NCBI GenBank assembly: GCA_030647705.1
Contig: JAUSJJ010000236.1
Span: forward strand, 1-5,224
DNA: 5,224 bases
Source of the DNA: Dehalococcoidia bacterium
Lineage (GTDB): Bacteria; Chloroflexota; Dehalococcoidia; JAUSJJ01
Direction: 5' to 3'
This document shows, in pieces, positions 1 to 4,310 of the stretch (position 1 is the stretch's first letter; each line of letters opens with the position of its first letter). A model generated the notes under the pieces. That model was not told the origin of the DNA. It made no database searches and was given only the letters and a program-made list of their open reading frames with translations. A program made the position numbers and the translations under genes.

Positions 1-1169
1 TGATAGCTGTTGCTGGCGTCGAAGATGTACCCGGCGATGGTCGGGCCTACCGCGCTGCCCAGCCCCGCTCCCATCGAGATGCCTCCGAAGACTGCCCCCA
101 GCGACGCCAGACCGAACACTTCTCCCACCAGCGAGGGATACAATGCCACCCATCCTCCGTAGCTGACGCCGAAGACGGCCGCATAGAAGTACAGGGTCCA
201 CGGTTCTTTGAACAAGGTGAGCCATACCATCATCAGCGTGCCGAGCACGAGGCTGGCAGCCAACGTCTGCTTCCGGCCGAACCTGTCCGACACAGCCCCA
301 AGGCCGATCCTGCCCACGATGCTGCCCGCGCCCATCAGCGAGAGCACCGCGGCAGCCATCGGCGCCGAAAGGCCGGTATCACTGGCGTAGGGCACGATAT
401 GGGTAGTGACCAGAGCGAGGCAGATGAAGGCGGCGCAGTAGGCCCCGGACAGCATCCAGAAGTCCCTCCTCCGGATGGCCTGTTTCAGCGAGATTCCATG
501 CGGTGCGGCTGGAATCTGCCTCAGCGCTCCTGCTGGCGGGTCCGGCAACGGGTTCTCCCCGTAGGCCAGCAGCCCCATGGCCCTGGGCTCCTTGCGCATC
601 AGGAGCCCGGCTGGAATGACGGCCAGCCAGACGATGACGGCGAAGGCCACATAGGACCAGCGCCAGCCCCAGGAGAGGATCAGTGTATTTGCCAGCAGCG
701 GCGTCACCGTGGTGCCTAACCCCATGCCCGCTATCACCAGCCCCATCACAAGGCCCCGACGGGCGACGAACCAGCGCGGGACTGTGGTGAGGGTGGGGAT
801 GTTGATCCCGGCCAGGCCCAGCCCCGGCATGATCCCCAGGAAGAGGTATAGCTGCCACACCGAATCCATTGTGGCGGCCAACAAATAACCCAGCCCCATG
901 ATCAGGCCGGCGCTGACCTGCAACACCCGCGGGCCGTAGCGGTCGCTGAGCGTGCCGCTGATGGGGGCCAGAGCCGCGTAGGAGACCATCTGCAGGGCCA
1001 CCACGGAGGAAAGCAGCGTCCGGCTCCAGCCGAACTCGGTGAGAAGGGGTTTGAAGAACACCCCGAAAGTGTAGTATGCGCCCCAGCAGGTCACTGTAAT
1101 GACGAATCCGGCTATGGCTATCGTCCAGCCATAGTGCAGCCCCGTCCTCGCCTGCGGCAGAGTCGCCAT
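1..1169 (-). CDS. MFS transporter, second gene of the pair (C-terminus cut by window edge)
   Basis: Inner-membrane carrier of the major facilitator superfamily; substrate not readable from sequence. Translating the minus strand from ATG at 1169-1167 gives 389 uninterrupted codons to the left edge, so only the last few tens of residues are missing compared with usual MFS lengths of 400-440. Visible landmarks are HYGW (residues 12-15), EFGWSR (45-50), MFS motif A GTLSDRYGPR (72-81) in the loop between helices 2 and 3, RWFVARRGL (132-140), a polar central loop (about 191-235), and the second-half copy of motif A, GAVSDRFGRK (291-300). The RWF..+RGL segment and overall layout resemble the oxalate/formate antiporter and monocarboxylate carrier families, which suggests an organic anion but does not prove it. 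The start is chosen because GGAAG (1179-1175) lies 5 nt upstream and the preceding gene's stop is 2 bp away, implying one transcript and coupled translation. It is clearly a paralogue of the upstream gene. Confidence 0.95.
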   Translation of the reverse strand, partial: MATLPQARTGLHYGWTIAIAGFVITVTCWGAYYTFGVFFKPLLTEFGWSRTLLSSVVALQMVSYAALAPISGTLSDRYGPRVLQVSAGLIMGLGYLLAATMDSVWQLYLFLGIMPGLGLAGINIPTLTTVPRWFVARRGLVMGLVIAGMGLGTTVTPLLANTLILSWGWRWSYVAFAVIVWLAVIPAGLLMRKEPRAMGLLAYGENPLPDPPAGALRQIPAAPHGISLKQAIRRRDFWMLSGAYCAAFICLALVTTHIVPYASDTGLSAPMAAAVLSLMGAGSIVGRIGLGAVSDRFGRKQTLAASLVLGTLMMVWLTLFKEPWTLYFYAAVFGVSYGGWVALYPSLVGEVFGLASLGAVFGGISMGAGLGSAVGPTIAGYIFDASNSY

Positions 1170-1171
1170 GG

Positions 1172-2491
1172 CTACTTCCGTTCCCCGGCAGAGGCTAATT
1201 CCGGCAGAGGCTCTTTCCGTCTTGGTGGTCTGACCAGGAGTGTGAGCAAGGCAGCGAACGAGAGTATGCCCGCGCCGATGAGGAACGCTCCCTCGTAGCT
1301 GGAAGTGATGTCGTATACGTACCCGGCCATCGGCGGCCCGACCGATTGCCCGAGTCCGGAGCCGAAGTAAGCTATGCCAAAGATCGCGCCCATGGCCGCC
1401 ACTCCGAAGAGCCTGGAGACCAGCCCCGGAATCGCGGACACACAGGCGCCGTAAGCCACGCCGTAGAGGATCCCTACGATGTAAAGGGAGGTGGCGTTTC
1501 TAGCCATGATGAAGCTGAGCATGACCAACACCTGGAAGACGAGTGCAGCGAGCAGGACATTCTTGGCCCCGAAGCGGTCCACCATCGCGCCCACCGCCAC
1601 CCGGCTGATCATGCTGCTCAGACCGATGAGTATCATCACCGTGGCTGCTACTGAGGACGAGAGTCCGAGGTCCGTGGCATACGAGATGGTGTGAATCAGC
1701 GGTATGACGAAGGCAATCCCCCAGGTCATGAATATCACGAAGAGCAGCCAGAACTGAGCGGTGTGCAGCGCCTGCCAGGGGGTGAAATCGATCGGTGCCA
1801 CGTTCTCGTGGGCCGCGCTCTTGGCAGTGCCCGCGGATGTGTTTTCGGAAGCGGGCATCTGCAGCCCCATGGACTTCGGGCTGTGGCGCAGGAACTGTGC
1901 GGTGATGCCGATGGAAACGAAGGCGATGACGCCCAGGATGAGATAGGCTTGCCTCCAGCCGAACTGCGCCACCAGGTACGTGGTCAGCGGCGCTCCGAGA
2001 ATGGCCGCTGCGCCCGCCCCACCCGCCAGGATGCCCACGGCCAGCCCGCGCTTGGCCACGAACCATCTGGAGACGGTGGTCGAGAGCGGCACCCAGGCAG
2101 TGGCCAACGCGCCGCCCATAAAGAACGCGTAGCAGAAGTATAGCTGCCAGAGGGAGTCGATCCGGGACATGAGGACCCCGCCCAGCCCCAGCAACACCGC
2201 TCCGATGGACACGGTGATCCTCGGGCCGTACCTGTCGGTGAGGGTGCCCATGACCATGCCCAGTCCGCCGTAGACGAGAGAGTAGAAGGTCATGGCCAGA
2301 GAGGTGGCGCCACGGCTCCAGCCGAACTCGGCGGCCATGGGCTTGAGGAAGACGCTGAACGAGTAGTAGGATATGCCGTAGGTCAGCATCGCCGCCGTGA
2401 AGCCGACCCCGACCACCACCCAGCCGTAGTACAATCCACGCGCCGGAGCAGCTACTGCAGCGTCTTCGGGCGCCAGCTCCTTCTTGCTCAA
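1172..2491 (-). CDS. MFS transporter, first gene of the pair (TTG start)
   Basis: A complete 439-residue major facilitator carrier expected to cross the inner membrane 12 times. In order: short cytoplasmic N-terminus, YYGW (21-24), EFGWSR (55-60), motif A GTLTDRYGPR (82-91), RWFVAKRGL (142-150), a hydrophilic loop between the halves (about 202-240), second-half motif A GAMVDRFGAK (301-310), and a basic tail after the last helix (RPPRRKE, 421-427). The RWF..+RGL signature and layout fit the oxalate/formate or monocarboxylate transporter group; the actual substrate is unknown. The start codon is TTG at 2491-2489, supported by the strong Shine-Dalgarno GGAAGGA (2504-2498) 6 nt upstream. No ATG or GTG start lies between it and the upstream in-frame stop, and the first internal Met is at residue 35, inside the first helix. 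A promoter and a leader hairpin precede it. It is followed after 2 bp by its paralogue. Confidence 0.95.
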   Translation of the reverse strand: MSKKELAPEDAAVAAPARGLYYGWVVVGVGFTAAMLTYGISYYSFSVFLKPMAAEFGWSRGATSLAMTFYSLVYGGLGMVMGTLTDRYGPRITVSIGAVLLGLGGVLMSRIDSLWQLYFCYAFFMGGALATAWVPLSTTVSRWFVAKRGLAVGILAGGAGAAAILGAPLTTYLVAQFGWRQAYLILGVIAFVSIGITAQFLRHSPKSMGLQMPASENTSAGTAKSAAHENVAPIDFTPWQALHTAQFWLLFVIFMTWGIAFVIPLIHTISYATDLGLSSSVAATVMILIGLSSMISRVAVGAMVDRFGAKNVLLAALVFQVLVMLSFIMARNATSLYIVGILYGVAYGACVSAIPGLVSRLFGVAAMGAIFGIAYFGSGLGQSVGPPMAGYVYDITSSYEGAFLIGAGILSFAALLTLLVRPPRRKEPLPELASAGERK

Positions 2492-2497
2492 GCTATG

Positions 2498-2504
2498 TCC
2501 TTCC
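2498..2504 (-). promoter_or_regulatory. Ribosome binding site that fixes the TTG start
   Basis: The minus strand reads GGAAGGA, 6 nt before TTG at 2491. This purine-rich match to the anti-Shine-Dalgarno sequence decides in favour of the TTG start of the MFS gene. It lies directly downstream of the leader hairpin and its U-run, so folding of the leader could affect its accessibility. Confidence 0.8.
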
Positions 2505-2505
2505 C

Positions 2506-2535
2506 AAAAGAGGCGCTCTCTTACGAAAACGCCTC
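2506..2535 (-). promoter_or_regulatory. 5'-leader hairpin with GUAA tetraloop and U4 tail (stabiliser or attenuator-like)
   Basis: Read as minus-strand RNA, 2535-2510 folds into a stem of up to 11 pairs. Six outer Watson-Crick pairs (GAGGCG with CGCCUC) are followed by U-G, U-A, U-G, U-A and C-G, closing a GUAA loop of the GNRA class. UUUU follows at 2509-2506, then the ribosome binding site. The inner pairs include G-U wobbles that become A-C mismatches on the opposite strand, so the full fold exists only in the transcript of the MFS operon. Shape and position fit either a 5'-stabilising hairpin or a weak intrinsic terminator/attenuator; the U-run is short, so neither role is proven. Confidence 0.55.
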
Positions 2536-2550
2536 AACTTGCCACGGGCT

Positions 2551-2579
2551 ACTATATCACAGAATAGGAGTTCGGACAA
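2551..2579 (-). promoter_or_regulatory. Sigma-70-type promoter of the MFS operon
   Basis: On the minus strand, a -35 box TTGTCC (2579-2574, 4 of 6 consensus) is followed after exactly 17 bp by a -10 box TATAGT (2556-2551, 5 of 6). TGA directly precedes the -10, giving an extended -10 (TGnTATAGT). Transcription should begin near 2544, leaving a leader of about 50 nt before the TTG start at 2491. No experimental start is known. Confidence 0.65.
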
Positions 2580-2610
2580 TTTGCAGCCAGCCCTCTCTCC
2601 CGTGGAAAAC

Positions 2611-2665
2611 CGTCTTACCGGCCCCGTGTCGCAGCACGGGGTAGACTTCAGCCGGTCTCCAGACG
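2611..2665. repeat. Nested inverted-repeat element (three-tier stem)
   Basis: Three pairs of complementary arms are nested in one element. The outer pair is CGTCT (2611-2615) with AGACG (2661-2665). The middle pair is ACCGG (2617-2621) with CCGGT (2652-2656). The inner pair is CCCCGTG (2622-2628) with CACGGGG (2635-2641) around a 6-nt loop. Unpaired bases are T2616, a 10-nt bulge (2642-2651) and CTCC (2657-2660). No T-tract follows closely on either strand, so it is not a standard terminator. It may be part of an unrecognised small RNA or the remains of a palindromic repeat. Confidence 0.5.
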
Positions 2666-2708
2666 AACCCCGCCGTCCTCCCCTGACTGCTATCCAGCGT
2701 CTTTCTTG

Positions 2709-2723
2709 CCCACCCTCCCGCCC
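2709..2723 (-). other. Canonical G-quadruplex motif (four G3 tracts, 1-nt loops)
   Basis: The minus strand reads GGG-C-GGG-A-GGG-T-GGG. Four G3 tracts separated by single-base loops is the motif class known to fold into very stable parallel quadruplexes. The plus strand has the matching C-rich, i-motif-capable sequence. It lies about 130 bp upstream of the MFS operon promoter's -35 box and outside the predicted transcript, so any effect would be at the DNA level. Confidence 0.6.
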
Positions 2724-2743
2724 AGTGAGGTTTATTGGCCATG

Positions 2744-2762
2744 CTGAGGGCACATCCCTCAG
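2744..2762. repeat. Perfect 7-bp hairpin (first of three)
   Basis: CTGAGGG (2744-2750) and CCCTCAG (2756-2762) are exact reverse complements around the loop CACAT. No T-run follows, so a terminator role is not supported. It is the first of three hairpins that follow one another with gaps of 8 and 3 bases. Confidence 0.55.
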
Positions 2763-2770
2763 ACTCCTTG

Positions 2771-2799
2771 CCAGGGAAGGGACGCAGTCCCTTCCCTGG
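2771..2799. repeat. Perfect 13-bp hairpin with 3-nt loop
   Basis: The left arm CCAGGGAAGGGAC (2771-2783) and right arm GTCCCTTCCCTGG (2787-2799) are exact reverse complements around GCA. Such a long uninterrupted stem is very unlikely by chance. The structure resembles intergenic REP-type palindromes. The bases following on each strand are not T-rich, which argues against an intrinsic terminator. I cannot see other genomic copies from this window. Confidence 0.75.
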
Positions 2800-2802
2800 A
2801 CG

Positions 2803-2823
2803 CTTCCCTCAAGCAGTGGGAAG
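2803..2823. repeat. 6-bp hairpin sharing arm sequence with the 13-bp hairpin
   Basis: CTTCCC (2803-2808) pairs with GGGAAG (2818-2823) across a 9-nt loop. CTTCCCT also occurs at 2791-2797 in the right arm of the preceding hairpin, so the two structures could swap partners. As a stand-alone stem it is weak; its interest lies in the cluster. Confidence 0.4.
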
Positions 2824-2847
2824 GCAGCTCGAATCTAAATGACGTAG

Positions 2848-2874
2848 GGTGGGTGCAGCGAAACGGAACCCACC
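2848..2874. repeat. GGTGGGT/ACCCACC palindromic repeat-like unit
   Basis: GGTGGGT (2848-2854) and ACCCACC (2868-2874) are perfect inverted arms around a 13-nt core, GCAGCGAAACGGA. The left arm is preceded by GTAG. From general knowledge, units of the form GTAGGGTGGGT...ACCCACC recur in intergenic regions of many bacterial genomes. Membership in such a dispersed family is inferred from resemblance and needs genome-wide copies to be confirmed. Confidence 0.5.
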
Positions 2875-2906
2875 AGTCTTCCAGCCAATCGAATGACTTC
2901 TAACGT

Positions 2907-2941
2907 GTCATTACGAGGCCGCGCGGCGCATGAAGCAATCC
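2907..2941. repeat. GTCATT-CGAGG...GAAGCAATCC dispersed-repeat-like unit
   Basis: The unit starts GTCATTACGAGG (2907-2918), has the perfect 10-bp palindrome GCCGCGCGGC in the middle (2918-2927), and ends GAAGCAATCC (2932-2941). This closely resembles the intergenic repeat beginning GTCATTGCGAGG and ending GAAGCAATC found in many unrelated bacterial genomes; that comparison is from memory. Its ATTAC and GCAAT segments are one change short of full complementarity, suggesting a slightly decayed copy. It ends 6 bp before the -35 box of the lipoprotein promoter. Confidence 0.6.
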
Positions 2942-2947
2942 GCACTA

Positions 2948-2975
2948 TTGACTTTTCGGCCACACGTACTATGAT
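2948..2975 (+). promoter_or_regulatory. Sigma-70-type promoter of the lipoprotein gene
   Basis: TTGACT (2948-2953, 5 of 6 consensus) and TATGAT (2970-2975, 5 of 6) are separated by 16 bp. Transcription should start near 2982, giving a leader of only about 22 nt before ATG at 3005. TTGG-AG-CCAA (2980-2989) is a small inverted repeat over the predicted start site; it could be an operator or chance. Confidence 0.7.
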
Positions 2976-2994
2976 TCCCTTGGAGCCAACGTGC

Positions 2995-3000
2995 GAGGTG
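2995..3000 (+). promoter_or_regulatory. Ribosome binding site of the lipoprotein gene
   Basis: GAGGTG lies 4 nt before ATG at 3005; counted from its GAGG core the spacing is 6 nt. It supports the chosen start, which also yields a complete signal peptide. Confidence 0.7.
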
Positions 3001-3004
3001 CGGC

Positions 3005-4300
3005 ATGGTCCGGCGACTTCACATTCTGACGGGTGTCCTTCTGGCGGCCGTATTGGCGGCCTCTGCATGCGTGACGCCTGTTCCCACGTCAACCCAGGTT
3101 GCTACCGATACCCCCACGCCTGCTCCCACTGCCACTGAGCCAATGCCACCGACGTCGACTGCGACGCCTGCTCCGTCACCCAATCCCACTCCAACTCCCA
3201 CGTCGACCTTAGTGCCTACCCGTGTCCCCACTCCAACTCCTACGCCTACAGCCAGTCCTGCTCCCACGCTAACGCCGACTTCGACGCCTGGTCGAGTGTC
3301 TTTGGTCAAACCACCCCTCATGGTCCAAACGCAACCCAAGACCATTGCGCAGGACGGGAGGATGGTGGTGTGGGACGTACCCGCAGGCAGGGCAGGATTT
3401 GACCTTGTATGGCCTTTGATTGATGACCATCGGACGTGGCGTCTTGTGCCTGCGCCGGGCCTATCGCTGCCGCCCTACCCGGGACTACAAGTACGCCTCA
3501 GGCGCTACATGTTCAGCTATGTCCCGGAGACCGACGATTACTATGACCCTATGCCTTGGACGGGGGCAACCGTACGACTCTACGGCTATCCCGTGACAGA
3601 AGGTGTGCCTTCATACGGGTTTTTGCCGAAGAACGGGACTGACCCAAAGCTGCTGGAGAACCTGGAGCAGGCCGCTTTCTTCCTCGGCGAGGGGCCGGGA
3701 GGCGCGTCTGACTGTTTGCTGACGATACCACCCATGGTCACGCTGGCTGGCAGGCCGGTTGCGCCTGCGGACCTGATCGCCGAAGGCACGCTCCAGTTGT
3801 TTGCGGTGAGCGATACCGGCCAGTTCTCGGTGGGAGAGCAGGTCAAGTTCGTCCAGCCCTATTCGCTGACGGTGAAACCATCCAACGTGAAGCCGGGCGA
3901 GACAGTCCTTGTCGAAGGAATGGGTCTGCAACCGGCAAACGACAGGGTCAGCATCACGGCGACTTTGCGTTATGCCAAGCCGGAGGGCGGGACGAGCAGC
4001 ATCGTCCTCAAGGTAGCAGACGTCGAGACGGCGAACGGACGATTGAGCTCCAGGTGGCAGGTGCCGGGAACAGTCGACCTGACACAGAGCAGGGAAAGCT
4101 ATGTCCCGGGTTCCGCAGTCCTGGTGCAACCCCAGGAGGCGACGCTGGAAGTGAGGTATCCTGCGCTTGTGCTGCGGCTGCCGTCAACCGCTCCGCCTAT
4201 TCCCTCCTATATCGCTACGGCAACCCCTTCTGGGCCGAGCTCGAAGACTCTCTACACTCTCAGCCTGTTCATTGGCATGGACAAGATGCCGTTGAAGTGA
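3005..4300 (+). CDS. Predicted secreted lipoprotein with Thr/Pro-rich spacer, unknown function
   Basis: I do not recognise the family of this 431-residue protein. The N-terminus is a lipoprotein-type signal: basic MVRR, a hydrophobic stretch (residues 5-19), then ASAC with Cys22 as the likely lipidated residue. The -3 position is Ala rather than the usual Leu, so the lipobox is slightly non-standard. Residues 23-96 are a low-complexity spacer of Thr, Pro, Ser and Ala (PTPTPT runs), which would hold the rest away from the membrane. Residues 97-285 have mixed polar and aromatic composition with no motif I can name. Residues 286 to about 383 (YSLTVKPSNVKPGETVLVEG onward) resemble the opening of IPT/TIG or other immunoglobulin-like beta-sandwich domains, a tentative reading. 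Cys237 is the only other cysteine. Promoter and ribosome binding site lie directly upstream. It is monocistronic and converges on uvrA with 6 bp between stops. Confidence 0.85.
   Translation: MVRRLHILTGVLLAAVLAASACVTPVPTSTQVATDTPTPAPTATEPMPPTSTATPAPSPNPTPTPTSTLVPTRVPTPTPTPTASPAPTLTPTSTPGRVSLVKPPLMVQTQPKTIAQDGRMVVWDVPAGRAGFDLVWPLIDDHRTWRLVPAPGLSLPPYPGLQVRLRRYMFSYVPETDDYYDPMPWTGATVRLYGYPVTEGVPSYGFLPKNGTDPKLLENLEQAAFFLGEGPGGASDCLLTIPPMVTLAGRPVAPADLIAEGTLQLFAVSDTGQFSVGEQVKFVQPYSLTVKPSNVKPGETVLVEGMGLQPANDRVSITATLRYAKPEGGTSSIVLKVADVETANGRLSSRWQVPGTVDLTQSRESYVPGSAVLVQPQEATLEVRYPALVLRLPSTAPPIPSYIATATPSGPSSKTLYTLSLFIGMDKMPLK
3071..3292 (+). repeat. Low-complexity region encoding the Thr/Pro spacer
   Basis: This stretch is built from degenerate short units around CC-N-ACN and ACGCCTGCTCC, such as those near 3114 and 3164. 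It encodes the spacer at residues 23-96 of the lipoprotein. The antisense frame is open as a Val/Gly-rich run only because of this bias. Length variation between strains would be expected by slippage. Confidence 0.75.
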
Positions 4301-4310
4301 GGCGTCTCAC
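4297..4310. other. Small palindrome spanning both convergent stop codons
   Basis: GTGAG (4297-4301) and CTCAC (4306-4310) are inverted repeats around GCGT. The plus-strand TGA of the lipoprotein gene (4298-4300) and the minus-strand TGA of uvrA (4309-4307) occupy mirror positions in the arms. There is no T-tract on either side and the stem has only 5 bp, so I do not call it a terminator. No other terminator is evident in the 6-bp gap. Confidence 0.4.

Larger units (their letters stand above)
2580..2947. other. Non-coding, structure-rich stretch between the divergent promoters
   Basis: Together with the two promoters this stretch makes up a 513-bp gap between start codons. Short open frames run through it on both strands, but they cross perfect hairpins, lack good ribosome binding sites and show no recognisable protein features, so I regard it as non-coding. 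It contains a nested inverted repeat, a G-quadruplex motif, three spaced hairpins and two palindromic repeat-like units, listed separately. I see no tRNA, rRNA or CRISPR array in it. Confidence 0.7.

Noticed and set aside
379..858. 159-residue minus-strand open frame
   Set aside because: It lies inside the left-edge MFS gene in another frame of the same strand and encodes a low-quality Arg/His/Gly/Ala-rich sequence. The MFS frame is clearly the real one.
1500..2066. 188-residue minus-strand open frame
   Set aside because: Shadow of the complete MFS gene; His/Arg/Gly-rich with no membrane helices or domain.
2622..2641. Inner hairpin as an intrinsic terminator
   Set aside because: No T-tract follows on the plus strand. 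On the minus strand a short TTTT comes only about a dozen bases later, and no gene ends there.
2493..2753. Possible 86-residue gene upstream of the MFS operon
   Set aside because: It runs across the promoter, the leader hairpin and the nested inverted repeat, and its composition looks like random GC-rich sequence.
2824..2836. tRNA remnant suggested by GCTCGAATCT
   Set aside because: It resembles a T-loop only over a few bases. No acceptor, D or anticodon arm can be paired upstream.
2539..2838. Possible 99-residue plus-strand gene in the intergenic region
   Set aside because: It reads through four hairpins and the G-quadruplex complement, has no good ribosome binding site and shows no domain.
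2893..3138. Possible 81-residue plus-strand gene overlapping the lipoprotein start
   Set aside because: Its first part is a translation of the GTCATT-type repeat and the rest is an out-of-frame reading of the lipoprotein gene.
3019..3345. Val/Gly-rich 108-residue antisense frame
   Set aside because: It is the reverse reading of the Thr/Pro-coding repeat in the lipoprotein gene, which yields VGVG runs automatically.
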